Of a DNA stretch of 64,000 nt, positions 9,010 through 20,436 are shown piece by piece. The translations under genes were made by a program, and so were the position numbers. Origin of the DNA: Vandiemenella viatica (lineage: Eukaryota > Arthropoda > Insecta > Orthoptera > Morabidae). The notes under the pieces are model-generated. The model was not told the origin of the DNA and made no database searches. It saw only the letters and a list, made by a program, of their open reading frames with translations. Numbering within the stretch: position 1 is the first letter of the stretch; each line of letters starts with the position of its first letter. Location of the stretch: contig CM061921.1 in assembly GCA_031002005.1 (NCBI GenBank), positions 174,910,935-174,974,934 on the forward strand. Reading direction: 5' to 3'.

Positions 9010-10640
9010 CCATCACAATTTATCAAATAATAATAATAATAATAATAATGTTTTGACTTTGCAAGAAAGACAATTATAACAATCTTCAAGAATTTGAACA
9101 TAAGGCTATACCCTATGATAGTAGAGGTTAAATACATTTATCAAAGGATTCTTTTAGGATCTATTTAAAAGAACTCACTGGACAAGAGTTCTCTTTGTTG
9201 TCCAGATCACAAAATCATATTTGTCAAATCCAGTCACTACGAGCTGAGCCTGCATTCGTGCATAATATCTTTTATTCAACACTTTTCCATTTGCGGACAC
9301 AAGGGCACAGCAATGGTTTGTCAAATCACACACTCTATGGGCATTTAAACTCAACTATGGTCTTTCCATCCTCAGCATTGCCATCTGGAGAAGCACCCAA
9401 GTAATCCCACTCCTTACTTTGGAAGAGTCCACATGATTTCACCTGTTAGAAAGGTAAACAGCATTTTTTAAGTCAGAACATGGCTATATATCTTTATTCA
9501 CATCTCATGAATAGCACAAAAGATCAGTTTTGCCTATGGCTAAGACTGAGGACTGGCCATATGTATTAACAAAATCATTTAAATAAAGGGAAAAAAATAT
9601 CACATCATTACCTCAAGCCCATGAGCTTCTCATAAGATCTCCTGGGAACTTTTTCTTTTTGAAGTCCCCATTTTACAGATGGTACATTTTTTATGCTTTT
9701 TGGGTTTAGTTGCCTCCTGGCTGGACCTTCACAGAAATTACCCGTTGCAACAAATATTTAATTTTACAATGTTTCTAAAGTGAGTACATAAAAGTTAGAT
9801 CAACAATTACATAAGTAAGAAAACTGCTAAAATATTTATTATTATGACAGTTCATACTTATTTCATACCTGCTTCCACAGTGTGCAGAATTTCATAGACC
9901 ATTGATGCTGTTATCATTTTTGTCTGGGCTGAATTCCATTCAACTCAATAGGCTTGGACCCTTGTACTCATTTCCAGTGTACAGTTTGATGGTCCAGGAT
10001 CACTGCAGGAGGAGGTGTGCCATGAAGGGGCAAGTAATAATGGGCTTCATAGGCTCTATGGTAAGCAGCATACCTTTGAACATTTCTTCTTGAGCCAATT
10101 TGATTCTATTTTGCATGGTATGTGCGTTTGATATTTCATCTGATTTCAAACAGCCTACTTGTCTTCCCGGTGTAGGCTTTCCCCACTGCTGCAAATTAAA
10201 GCCAAACTTACATAATTAACATTTAGGCAAATTACAGTAATTAATACTACTAGCTCAATTTAACAAGCTCTTACCTGTGGCTGGCTAGTCTTGGAAACAA
10301 GCTCCTTGGATTCCCCACACAAGTCAATTTTCTAAGCTGTAACTTACTGCAGCAACACGTTTACATGCTACAGACCACCCAGATCCAGATAGTCATGGAT
10401 GGCATGTAGCCTGACAAATTTCTCTGGATTCTCTATGGAGCACCATTTTCACTCTATAATCAAAATTCTTTGTAGTTTCAGCCGCACACAAAGCTTTAAT
10501 GAAGATAATCTCATCCGGCACACAACTCATTAAACCCATCTTCGAGATATTCGTACGCTGCCTCCAGATGCACTATGTCAACTTCGAATAATGTTTTATT
10601 GATGTTTGTAATAAAGACTTTGGCCTAAAATCTGACATTT
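9010..10640 (-). pseudogene. SWIM-finger / YqaJ-type nuclease of the transposon, spliced, broken
   Basis: Reading leftwards from 10640: KTLFEVDIVHLEAAYEYLED, then IIFIKALCAAETTKNFDYRV, then a SWIM-like finger (ATCHP... and GWSVACKRVAAVSY), then CGESKELVSKTSQPQ. A GT-AG intron (10274 down to 10189) precedes QWGKPTPGRQVGCLKSDEI. A donor is also visible at 9868-9867. The YqaJ-like domain has SVKWGLQKEKVPRRSYEKL, a second GT-AG intron (9611 to 9443), KSCGLFQSKEWDYLGASPDG (ASPDG at 9394-9380) and IVEFKCP (EFKCP at 9352-9338). The end includes YYARMQAQLVVTG and DFVIWTT. ASPDG and E-x-K match the nuclease core of lambda-exonuclease/YqaJ proteins. Several stops and frameshifts are present. Its role in the parent transposon is not established here. 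Confidence 0.78.
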
Positions 10641-10854
10641 ATAGGTTTTAAAAATGATTTCAAGCGGGTCAACAAACGAGTATAGAAAGGCCGACAAGAG
10701 GAGTAAATTCAACGGTACTTTCAAGGTTTAATTCGCTTTGATCTTGTGAATTCACACCCGTTAATCTGTTCTTGTTTCGTGCACTTCGACAGATCAGATA
10801 CACTCCGTCATAAACAAAAACAAACGCATAGTGTGGTGGCGCTGCAACTCTAGG

Positions 10855-10929
10855 CCAAATAAGTTACACGTGACGTCACTTCCGCGTGCCAGGTAGTTGG
10901 GGGATTTCTGCACGGCATCGAGTGTAGCC
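10855..10929 (-). repeat. Right terminal inverted repeat of the ISL2EU-like element
   Basis: On the minus strand it begins GGCTACACTCGATGCCG and continues through ATCCCCCAACTACCTGGC, GTGACGTCAC and GTGTAACTTATTTGG, mirroring 2356-2443. Confidence 0.75.
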
Positions 10930-11010
10930 ACAGACAGATTTTATTTTAAGTTATTTTGATATAACTGAACGGTCTTTTAAATAATATCCGGTTAAAAGTT
11001 TCAAACAGCC

Positions 11011-11283
11011 GGCGGCGTATCTCAGGTGGTAAATCGTCTGACTGTGGCCCGGACGATCGGGGTTTGATTCCCGATGAAGCCGAAGATGATGTTAAACGCC
11101 CGGAACTGCTGTTCAGACACATTCAGCATGCTATCCAGTGAGTACCGTGGAGGAAACTCCGCGGGAAGATATAGGATGGCTGGAGCCTGGCGCTGACCCC
11201 ATCCATCTCTAGTGCAATTGCTTGTAATGGGAATGCGGAGCTCTACTTTCATGAACTCTGAAGGAAGCGGCAGGAACTGTAAA
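11011..11283 (+). mobile_element. tRNA-derived SINE, second family
   Basis: GGCGGCGTATCTCAGGTGGT, an anticodon-arm-like stretch and GGGTTTGATTCCCGATGAAG make a tRNA-like head of about 75 bp with A and B boxes. A body unrelated to subfamily A/B follows (GAGTACCGTGGAGGAAACTC and TGGAGCCTGGCGCTGACC). It is not a functional tRNA: the ends do not pair well and the body continues for 200 bp. Confidence 0.75.
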
Positions 11284-12555
11284 ACCTTGTGACCTTTACC
11301 GTTTAAAAGTTTCTATCTGGCTGCCGCACATAGGCGCAATAACAGTGTTACCAGACGTTAGAAAAATCCAGTCGATGCTTTACTATTTAAATTTCTGTCC
11401 GGTGCCCAAAACCGATGTTCAATTTTGTGATACTGTGAATGGATGTCTGACTATTTTTCATTAAAAACTTAATGAACCTACATGACAATTACAATATTAA
11501 AGTATTGTTGGTATAATAGTGAAAACTGTTACACACATTGTTAGTTTTTCACCTGTTTCTTGCACATTTCGCAATATATAATGTTTCCATCCGTTAAGAA
11601 ATTGGAAAACTAGTTAATGCACTACCTAATTAAAGACGATTCGGAGATAGGCACATTGGTCACACTGGTGCTTTATAAGAACACACGGTTCACTGCAGCC
11701 CTGTGTGGTTAATAGCCAACAGTGACAATGACACCATACACCTTCACTTCAATTGTTGGAAATTAAAACTTTACAAAATGTTTGTATTCTGGGTTAAAAC
11801 GCTTTGGTTAAAATTCGAAAGAAAAATACATAAAATAGGTACAAATATTTCCTAACAACGATTTAAGCATTTTCAGGCACTATAAAATTACAAATAGTGG
11901 ACATAAATATCAAATTGTATATTCCATATATTACATTATCTTCATGTTTTTCAATCAGAAACGAAACAGAAGTTATTGCTGTGTACAGTTTCGTTCATTA
12001 GTTGCTGCGAGATACGTGCATAGAATGATAAAAATTTGAAAATTTTTCCTCCACTAAATTTTCTGCAATTTTAGAAAGCCTCAAGCGGGTATGGCGGATA
12101 TATTCCCGCATTCTAATGATTACGTTGTGCTTCGCCATGCGATATGCGACAAGGTTGACATATGTGAAACAAAATATGCAGTCGCTTTTAGAATGAAACA
12201 AAATATCCGTCAAAAGCGTTTGAAGCATACCACAAAATCAGCAGTTGCAGAATAATCGTATCATCTGGAGAAATACGGCAAAGTATTATGTGGAAAAACG
12301 ATTGTTCTGATAAGACCTAACGACTATCCTGAATGAAATATGAGGGAGGCTATTGAAATTAATAAGCATCCAAACAGTCTATTTAAAGTTTGCTATATGG
12401 TTGACTCCAAAGAGAAAATATGCATTATTTAAATAAACAATTCTGGGATCTAAGATGCACCACAGAGATGTCGAGTACTTTATCTCTGGGTGTTATGCAT
12501 AATCTCTGGTCTCCTAGGAATCAATAGTCTCCCCACTATTGAGGTAAAAGTTAAG
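11284..12555. other. Spacer, nothing recognised
   Basis: AT-rich. The 76-codon minus frame 11998-12228 has no family resemblance. Confidence 0.4.
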
Positions 12556-12858
12556 ACTCGTGTGGTCGTAATGACCTGGTGATAGGGTTTTTACTGGCAG
12601 CACATTCTGCCTCTATCGTAGCCGTTTTATCCTAACCCGGTAATCCCACCGGGTATAAGTGATCTACAATTTAACGTGGAATCCGAAACACGGAAGCTTT
12701 CTGTCGTTCTTCACATTATCCAACAAGTTGCGCCAAAGGTGAAGGTAGGCTTAAGGGCCTTTGGAAATCCTCACCTTTACAGGGATTCAAACTATGGACC
12801 TTTCGATCTCCAATCAGACGCCTTAACCACTGAGCCACCAGACTGCTCGCTATAGAGG
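12556..12858 (-). mobile_element. tRNA-derived SINE, third family
   Basis: On the minus strand the head reads GGTGGCTCAGTGGTTAAGGC, GTCTGATTGGAGATCGAAAG and TAGTTTGAATCCCTGTAAAG: clear A and B boxes. The body continues to CACCAGGTCATTACGACCAC. This 3' tail reappears at 57270-57335 behind a different 5' part. Confidence 0.82.
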
Positions 12859-12869
12859 TCGGAACAACT

Positions 12870-12960
12870 TGAAGTAACGATAGTTTCCAGTAGAATCAGC
12901 AAGAGACTGGTTCCATGATGAAGAACCGAAACAGTTGTCGAAACGTCGGGAGAAAGTGGG
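12870..12960 (+). mobile_element. Penelope-like 3' tail with hammerhead-like motif
   Basis: ATGATGA (12915-12921) is followed by AGAACCGAAACAGTTGTC and GAAACGTC (12940-12947). A core near C.GA.GA, a short imperfect stem-loop and GAAAC resemble the hammerhead motifs known in Penelope-like elements, but the first core base is changed, so self-cleavage is doubtful. Confidence 0.5.
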
Positions 12961-13329
12961 CTCATAATAGGTAAGCATATATGTCGTGAAGCATTTTCTA
13001 ACATTATGATGGTTGCGAAATACTTTACATCTTTTATAAAACGTGATTCAATTCCCGATAAAAAAAAAAACAAAACAAAAAAACTATAGAATTCTTATCG
13101 CATTCTGTGTGTTTTTTTTTTTTTTCTCAGAAATTTTAGTTTGGTATCTTTGCTTAGACGAGGGAGTTGAATAACGGGGATAAAGACTATTCTCAGTTCA
13201 TGAATGTTTTTGAGTGTGTGTATGGAATTTTGATGGATGTAGTGCACCTTGCCATTTTTAACTGCGTCTGCGTCCGATTATAGTTGACTTAGCATGTTAT
13301 AGGTTATAAAACAACTGTTTACTTACTAT
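12961..13329. other. Spacer with A-rich and T-rich runs
   Basis: An A-rich run at 13059-13084 and a T run at about 13113-13125; otherwise no recognised feature. Confidence 0.4.
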
Positions 13330-14071
13330 CTGGGGGGATCAAATTTAAAGGAGACTTATTTTTCATTTTTTTATTTACGTTAACAAATAAACCAAGTACG
13401 AACATAATCTCCTGCTTTGGAAACACTATTTTTCAAGCATATCGAACGTTTTTGATGGCGTCATCATAAAAGGAAAGAGGTTGCGTCAGTAGCCAATTGC
13501 GCACGAAGTGCTCCGCCGCAATGTCGTCATCAAATTGCAGCCTCCCTGTGAATTTTTGCAGTTGCCAAAGAGATAAAATCACAGGGCGATAGGTCAGGGC
13601 GATCAGTTCACTTTCTACAACTTTGCACGAGTGAGTTGTAGTGTAGGGTCCAGTGTTCTCATGGAAAAGGATCATGTCTTTTGTTGCGATAAGCTGGCTT
13701 AACCTCACCCAACTCGTTGCAGTAGTATGCTGCACTGATGGTGTGAAGTCCATGAAAAAAATCAATATGCAAAATGACACATCGATCCAAATAAAAGTTG
13801 CAAGTACCTATCAAACAGATGGCTGAGACTTGGCGTTTAATGAGGCTGCCTCATTCTTCTTTCTCTACTCCATATCCGCTTGTTTTGAGTCCAGTGTAAA
13901 GTGGTGAACCCAAGTAACATCAAAGGTTAGTATGCAATTCAAAAATGCGTTCCGTTCCATCACAAACCATGATGAGAACCAATCACAGGTGTGACGTCCC
14001 CACCCAACAAGTCTAGAAGAGCATGACCACTCTATGACAAATGTTGCACGCTCAGTTAAAAAGAGTCTCAT
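13330..14071 (-). pseudogene. mariner-type transposase, inactive
   Basis: Read leftwards: ERNAFLNCILTFDVTWVHHF (first catalytic Asp within what is normally TGDETW), then a middle piece FFHGLHTISAAYYCNELG in another frame, then ILFHENTGPY, where the usual HDN has become HEN. After that comes ...FTGRLQFDDDIAAEHFVRNW and PLSFYDDAIKN, the C-terminal mariner pattern. So the second catalytic Asp is lost and the frame is broken between 13780 and 13865. The third Asp region (SPDL..) is too degraded to read. No convincing TIR pair was found, so the element borders are open. Confidence 0.8.
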
Positions 14072-14837
14072 TTATATTTGATCCACCAATATACTTATTC
14101 TATTCTTTTGATTAAATAGATACTGAACTGTATATTATGGTATTACATTTAATGCGATTACAGATTATATTTAAATATAGCCAGCGGCTCCTGGAAACGG
14201 TTTTAGGATTCTGATATACTTTGCGATCACAGTTTATCATTTAATGCATAGTTTTATTTTCAACGACGTAGTTGTGAACAAAGACAGTTGATGAAATAAT
14301 CCTACTAGTAGAAACGTGACATATGTGTTTTCCTTAAGTACAGTAATCTTATTAACTACTTATAGAAACATATTTGTTCAAACACAGCAAATTGATGCCC
14401 TTTTGGTTTCTTTTATACGAAAAAAAATAACTGCGAAACAGCCCACTAAAGTCCATGGCTTCATTTTAACATTGTTTCTTCTTTACCCACGAAATTCCCC
14501 ATTTATTTTGAAGGTGTCCTTGTTGCTATTAGTGAGAGAAAGGTGACCCTGCCAATCTATTTTGTCATCAAAATTATGTAGTTCCTACTTTGCAATGTAA
14601 TACAATATAGTATGATCATTTTTCATGGATCCCAATATATGAGATTGCCTCTATGGGATGTGGAAAGTTGTCAATTTATAGATAAACTATTGCATAGCAA
14701 AATAGATGAATACGCCAAAAGATGAACTATAATAGCATAATATATACATTAATTTATCAACTATATTCAAACAAATTACTGGCAATTATTTTAAAGATAA
14801 GTCAGAAATAAATTCTTCAATGGAGTATAAGGAGGTA
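14072..14837. other. AT-rich spacer up to the 7.26-kb element
   Basis: No coding or repeat feature recognised. It ends at the TCAA target site 14838-14841. Confidence 0.4.
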
Positions 14838-14939
14838 TCAATAGTAGGAGGGGATAGCCGATTCAAGGAACAGCCAATCAGCGTTCAGGGATCGCATGAC
14901 GTCACGAAGTGAGCAGCCAATCAGCGTTCAAGGTCGTAT

Positions 14940-15130
14940 GACGTCAAAAGATGGCCGCCCGTTAGTTCTTTGGCCGGCCAAGATGGCGGGCCGGCCGACC
15001 AAGATGGCCGCTCGTTAGTTCCTCGACCGGCCGCACAGATGGCAGCATCTCCTGGGGGCGCTGGACCGTTAGTTCCCCGACCCGCTGGTAGATGGCGCTG
15101 GACCGTTAGTTCTTTGGGCGACTGGTAGAT
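14940..15130 (+). repeat. Subterminal short-repeat cluster
   Basis: AGATGGC occurs six times in succession, separated by variants of CCGTTAGTTC followed by CGACC or TTTGG-like sequence and GGCC(G)GCC(A). Clusters of short repeats just inside a terminus commonly serve as transposase-binding sites. The mirror copy is at about 21817-22007. Confidence 0.75.
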
Positions 15131-15397
15131 GGCGTTCGGTGAAAGTATTTCCGGCGCGCTCTGCGAAATGTGTTACACTGTTTCAAAATTCCCACTCGAC
15201 TGTTACCTATGTTTGCTTATCCATTAAGCGTGACGAAATGTGTACTCTTCGCGTCGGCTGACTATTTCTGTTCTGGCAAGATGCAAATATTTCAGCACAG
15301 TAAAATATTTTCTTCGGTTCTGTGTCGTGAAATATACTTAAGCGTAAATCATTGCAATTTTACTAAAAACAAAAAAAAAGTCCACATTAAAACGACC

Positions 15398-15456
15398 TCG
15401 GCAGTGTTGGGGCTAGAGTGCCGAAGGTCGCCGGTTCGAGTCCGGCCGCGGTGTTT
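15398..15456 (+). mobile_element. tRNA-like SINE head in the left arm
   Basis: GTGTTGGGGCTAGAGTGCCG followed by AAGGTCGCCGGTTCGAGTCC gives an A-box-like and a B-box-like segment. The mirror copy is at 21491-21549 (-). A related piece is on the minus strand at 31583-31653. No pairing that would make a functional tRNA. Confidence 0.55.
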
Positions 15457-15663
15457 AACTGTTTTGTGAAAAGCTGTTTCCAACTCCTCAAAGTTACGTA
15501 ATTTCCACGCCTAGAGAGTATGGCGCCAGCTTGCCTTGAATAAAAAATAAGTCGAAAAGCATAAATGTTTCCTTTTAACGTTCGATATGGGAAAAAACCG
15601 TCATAAGCTCCAGATATAAAACCGAGTAAGAATTCTATGTGTACCTGTTTTCATGAAATTATT

Positions 15664-15844
15664 TAGTGTTCTGGCCTCGCATTCGGGAGGACGGAGGTTC
15701 GAATCCCCATCCAGGCATCCATGGTTTCCCAAAATCACTCCAAGTGAATGCCGGGGATGCTACCTTCAAAAGGCCATGACCGAATTCATTCCCATTCCTT
15801 TCCCGTCTCTAAAGACCACGTTGTTAGAGAGACGTTAAAAAAAA
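15664..15844 (+). mobile_element. SINE-A copy 1 in the left arm, 5'-truncated
   Basis: Starts at GTTCTGGCCTCGCATTCGGG (inside the A box), keeps GGTTCGAATCCCC and the family body, and ends GACGTTAAAAAAAA. Mirror copy at 21103-21283 (-). Confidence 0.9.
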
Positions 15845-15854
15845 TACCTGTTTT

Positions 15855-16060
15855 AGCGTTTCTGGCCTTGTATTCGAGAGGACGGCGTTTCGGGGCATCC
15901 AGATTTGGGTTTTCCATGGATTCCCCCAAATCACTCTAGGTGAATGCCGGGATGCTTCCTTCAAAAGGACATGGCTGAATTCCTTCCCATTCCTTGCTCC
16001 CCATCCTTTCCCCGTCTCAAAAGGCCACGTTGTTAGAGAGACGTTAAAAAGTTTAAAAAA
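15855..16060 (+). mobile_element. SINE-A copy 2 in the left arm, rearranged
   Basis: AGCGTTTCTGGCCTTGTATT, then GGACGGCGTTTCGGGGCATC (the B box is lost), then an intact body to GACGTTAAAAAGTTTAAA. Mirror copy at 20887-21092 (-). Confidence 0.88.
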
Positions 16061-16094
16061 TGAAATTATTGTGATAAAGTATAGCAATACCACA

Positions 16095-17040
16095 CATACG
16101 TTATTCCTTTCAAAATTCGTAGCCTCAAAAACCCATCAATGGTGAAATCCTTTCATTGAAACCGAGAGACATTCACCGACGAAGGTAGGGAAAACCATAA
16201 AAAAAATTCCGTTCATCGAAGCAGGCAGACATTAAAAATTAATACACCGACGAAGAGACGGGAAACAAACTCAATTAGTCACATCATGTTGGATTCGTTA
16301 TGAACAATACAATATAGCTCACGAGTGTCACCTACATTCCGTGTATTTTAAAGGATGTATTAAATTGTGTGTAATGAAACACAGACACTTTTTGAACTCA
16401 AAGAGGCATTGAAGGGGTTTACTGATGCATGTAAGTGTGACCTCGATGAATTAATAGCTCCTAAACTAAAGCAAAGTTGTCGATTTGAAAACAAGTTTCT
16501 TTCCCTACAGACATTTCTGAAGTGAATACATGATGTCAAACCAATCAGCATGTAATTTTTTCAAGCCTATTTCTCAAACCTACCATACATTATTCCTTTC
16601 AAAATTCGTAGCCTCAAAAACCCACCGACAGATATTCACCGAAGAAGGTACGAAAAACCATAAATTCCGTTCATTGGAGCAGGCAGACATTAAAAATTAA
16701 TTCACCGACCAAGAGACGGGAAACAAACTCACTTTTTCACATCATGTTGGATTCATTATGAACAATATAATATAACTGACGAGTGTCACCTATATTAAGT
16801 GTATTTTAAAGGAAGTATTAAATTATGTGTAATGAAACACAGACACTTTTTGAACTCAAAGAGGCATTGAAGGGGTTTACTGATGGATGTAAGTATAACA
16901 TCGATGGGTTGAGAGCCTCTAAACTAAAGCAAAGTTATCGATTTGAAAACCAGTTTCTTTCCCTACAGACATTCCAGAAGTGAATACATGATGTCAAACC
17001 AATCAGGCTGTAATTTTTTTTCAAGCCTTTTTTTCAACCC
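16095..17040 (+). repeat. Two ~486-bp tandem units
   Basis: ATTATTCCTTTCAAAATTCG-like starts at 16101 and 16587 open two direct units that share TTCCGTTCAT, AGACGGGAAACAAACTCA, AACACAGACACTTTTTGAAC and CCCTACAGACATT. The first straddles the inner edge of the left arm; the second is more diverged. A further diverged unit lies at 51410-51960. Confidence 0.8.
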
Positions 17041-17139
17041 TGTCTTTGGACAAGAGGCCACTTGAAATTATTTGTGACAAAGCCTTTCCCACACCAAGGC
17101 TAGGAAAATCAAAGTTTCCAGTTTGACAATGGCAAAACT

Positions 17140-17520
17140 CAAGGAATGGAAACATCAGTACGACTCCTTATTTCCCTAATCTTATCTCTGTTGCCATTGG
17201 TATAAAATATTTCATTGCACTCGTAATTGTTGCCACCAAGGTCAAACCTTTGTCGTCTGTCAATCCAGACCAATCTATGTATCAATTCTGTTATGCTTTC
17301 GAAAGCAATCACAAATTGAGTGTCCTTAGCTGCACTTTGTCTAAAATTCCAATAAATCCCTTGTGATACATCAGTGATTGACACCTTTAACTGTATTTTA
17401 CAGCTCAGCACGTATGTTCCAGGAATGAAATACCGTCTGCTAATCTTACTAATTTCACCCCTATCGAATAGAAGTACGCGAGTCCTATGTAATAAAAATC
17501 GAGTCACGCTAAGCACAGAA
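17140..17520 (-). pseudogene. LINE ORF2 C-terminal fragment
   Basis: A 125-codon minus frame contains VIAFESITELIHRLVWIDRR and ends with DKIREIRSRTDVS. The same arrangement (ESVIELVSRYRWDFVADKC, then RGKIRELW-like sequence) occurs at 27130-26940 as the tail of a LINE with recognisable RT. I therefore read it as the C-terminus of that LINE family stranded in the loop, not as a host gene. Confidence 0.6.
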
Positions 17521-17639
17521 CATATCTGAGACCATCGCCTGTGACCAAGGTGGAGATATAGAAAATTTACCCACTCCCTTATGTGCCGGCTCCTACTGAT
17601 AGTCTTTTACGCACTATTCCTAATTCTTTCACCAAGATC

Positions 17640-18500
17640 CACCCCTAGCCTCATCGCCAACGTACCCACAGCACTTCGTCAAACCACCTTCTGTTTTCCA
17701 ATGATTCCCAATCCAACCCCTGATCAGATACAGACAGGGTTACCTTCTGTTCGTGCATTAAAGTAAACCAAAAATTCAAAATTCTGCTAATCAGTAGCCA
17801 GGTACCAAAATGTTCATTTAAGGTGGTTCTACTGCAGTTTTCCATGAAAATTCTCCCCTTTTCCAGGAAATTATTTTTCAATAAATCAGGACCCAGGAGA
17901 GTTCTCCATTCGGCTTAAAATGTTCCCATCTAACGCCAACCTTCGGATTCAGGACCAAGTCTGACATTTGTTTGTAATTGCATGCTTTGTTCAAGTAACC
18001 ACGATAAAGTTACCATAATGCTCTTAGCTAACTTGGTCATCAAACAGACATCATAACCCACATTTTTATAGAAGATCCCCACACATCGACAAGTATCCAA
18101 AACGTCACCATAGGTTCTATTACGCCTAAGATAGTGCTCACACTTGAACTGTCGTAAATTGTTAGGTCAAAGTGGGTGTTTAGATATTTTATCCACTCAG
18201 GCCTCATCACCTAAAGTCTAGTGCGAGATTGTGGTCATGGTCAACTTAGGCTCCATACACCACTCAGAATTATTCCACGAATATCCATTCTAACAGCATT
18301 ATACGCCACCTACAGCCCCTCAACACTCTTCCTATCTTCCAATGACATCCCAGCCCCAGCTCCTTTATTATGTCACTTACTGAATATTTTCCACAGATAA
18401 ATCTAGCTACCCTCCTTTGCACCTTGCATTTGATGTACAAAAAATGTGGACTCCATACTACACCACACAAGCAATGGTCTGACTGTGGGTTTGTACCCAA
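17640..18500 (-). pseudogene. LINE ORF2 C-terminal fragments, second family
   Basis: 18500-18270 reads VVWSPHFLYIKCKVQRRVARFI, broken here as VVWSPHFLYIKC and KVQRRVARFICGKYSVSDII, then KELGLGCHW; 17760-17660 reads DQGLDWESLENRR. Post-RT LINE tails have this pattern (VWDP.., VQRRAARFI.., L.W..L..RR). The same tail is clearer at 48409-48032. Frames are broken repeatedly. Confidence 0.65.
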
Positions 18501-18699
18501 GTCCTTCGCTTCTCTGGTACATCACCCCTCTCTGTTAAATGATTTTTATGTAGTGAGAATCACAATTCGTATGCCAACACAAACGGCAGTAAACTGTAAA
18601 GAGCACATCGAAATGGGAGATTGCCTAAGCCCTGAAACAATGGTTAGAAGCACACGTTGATGGTAAGCATAATTCTATAGCCATATATTTTAGACTCAA

Positions 18700-20436
18700 A
18701 TCCACATAGGAATGACACACGCACACACTTGTACATGCATACAGCGAGGTCGACAGAACTAACAGCAAGCATCACGGAAACGATGAAGTAGGGCAGAATT
18801 GTCGTTACAACTGATTAACTGGACAGAACTATCGTTACAAAAATCATCAGACAGACGAGTTACTTACGCTTACATGCACAAAGAGAGACGCAGATACACA
18901 TGTCCAAGTCTACACAACTACCGGTACCAATCATGGCAACGAAAAAGTGGTACAGAACACCCATGACTGGCCAAAAATCATAGAAAGACACACATACACA
19001 CACACATGTCAATGCATTCACACAGTTCCATTCATCACCACACATAACTGGAGGAAAGAGACTGAATATGCTAGATCAAAACTGAAGAGTTACAGGATGT
19101 GTGAAGTTTGAAATCACAGCCACATCTCTCCCACACCGCAACCCTTTCTACCATTCAGTAAAAAGTGACGCAGGTACCATGAGTTGCAATAGACACTTGA
19201 CTATCAGTTCTCACCCACAAATCCATACATCTCAATACACTAGCACAAACAAACATAAGTGGAGGGACAGCAAAATCATTCGTCCAGACAGACGTGTTTA
19301 TAGAAGGTATTACCATATTTACACATACAGACACAGGGAGAGACGCACAAACACTCACATTTCCATGCCTTCAGCGAGCTAGACACAACATCCAGCCCCA
19401 ATCATGGCGACGAAAAAGTGGGGTAGAACCCCCATGGCTCATAACTGACCAAAAAATCATCAGTAACATATGTTCCAGGCACCATACTCTTCACATCAAC
19501 ATCATCTCATTTATTTCACACTACAGACCTCACTACCATCCAGTATCATGTGTGCTAGGTACAAAACTGTTCACATCAGCACCAACACGTCTATCCCACA
19601 CCTAAGCTTTTTCTGCCATTCAGTAACATGTGCCCCCCCCCCCATGTACCACGAGTAGCAGTAGACACTTGGTCATCAGACAGATATCATAACTCCCATA
19701 TTCATACTAGGTCTCACCCACAAATCCATATGTCACCTCATACAAGCATAAGTGCAGGAACAGCACATCATACATACAGACAAACGAGATAAAGGAAGGT
19801 ATCACCACATTTACGCAAAAAGAAAAACACACAGACATAGAGACGCATACACACGTACATTTCCATGCCTACAGCGATCTCGACTCAACAACTAGCCAAA
19901 TCGTGGCAACGAAAAAGTGGTACAGAACACCCATGACTGGCCAAAAATCATAGAAAGACACACATACACACACACATGTCAATGCATTCACACAGTTCCA
20001 TTCATCACCACACATAACTGGAGGAAAGAGACTGAATATGCTAGATCCAAACTGAAGAGTTACAGGATGTGTGAAGTTTGAAATCACAGCCACATCTCTC
20101 CCACACCGCAACCCTTTCTGTCATTTAGTAATATGTGACCCAGGTACTATGAGTTACAATAGACACTTGTCTATCAGACGGATATCATAACCTCCATATT
20201 CATACTAGGTCTCACCCACAAATCCATACGTCTCCACACAAGCACAAACATATGGGAGGAACAGCAATTCATACGTCCAGATAAATGAGTTTAAGGAAGG
20301 TATCACCATACATACGCATACAGACACAGAGAAAGACGCACACAGACACATATATCCATGCCTACAGCGAGCTCAACACAACAACCAGCCCAATCATGGC
20401 AAAGAAAAAGTGGGACAGAAACCCCATGGCTCAAGA
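18700..20436. repeat. ~490-bp tandem array in the loop
   Basis: ATCATGGC(A/G)ACGAAAAAGT starts near 18926, 19402, 19900 and 20393, a period of about 480-500 bp. Each unit also holds a CACACACACA-rich stretch, CCATGACTGGCCAAAAATCA-like sequence and (C/T)CTCACCCACAAATCCATA. 18930-19150 and 19905-20120 are almost identical, so the array was homogenised in blocks. A diverged unit starts near 18760. Frames inside (for example 19101-19382) are repeats, not genes. Confidence 0.8.

Larger units (their letters stand above)
2356..10929 (+). mobile_element. ISL2EU-type DNA transposon with transposase and YqaJ-nuclease remnants
   Basis: Matching inverted termini at 2356-2443 and 10855-10929 face each other and enclose two convergent broken genes: a DDE_Tnp_4-like transposase with its own helix-turn-helix (7140-7865, +) and a SWIM-finger/YqaJ-like nuclease protein with introns (about 10640-9010, -). 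That two-protein content is what I know for ISL2EU-group transposons of the PIF/Harbinger-related (PHIS) set. A second long-TIR element (3440-5690), a SINE (6076-6311) and a LINE scrap (8140-8460) are nested inside, so the original element was several kb shorter. The target duplication is not clear. All genes carry lesions. Confidence 0.7.
14842..16510 (+). repeat. Left arm of the long-TIR element
   Basis: Order from the outside: TAGTAGGAGGGG end; two CCAATCAGCGTTCA(G/A)GG boxes with TGACGTCA; a subterminal array (14940-15130); a unique stretch; a tRNA-like SINE head (15398-15456); two SINE-A copies (15664-15844, 15855-16060); and the first ~400 bp of a tandem unit that ends at CCCTACAG. Confidence 0.9.

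Noticed and set aside
11011..11085. Possible tRNA gene
   Set aside because: A and B boxes are present, but the acceptor arms do not pair and a 200-bp SINE body follows.
15398..15456. Possible tRNA gene
   Set aside because: tRNA-like head only, present twice in inverted arms; no full cloverleaf.
18700..20436. CRISPR-like or gene-family array
   Set aside because: Period of ~490 bp with no spacer/repeat alternation, in a eukaryotic TE setting; it is a tandem repeat.
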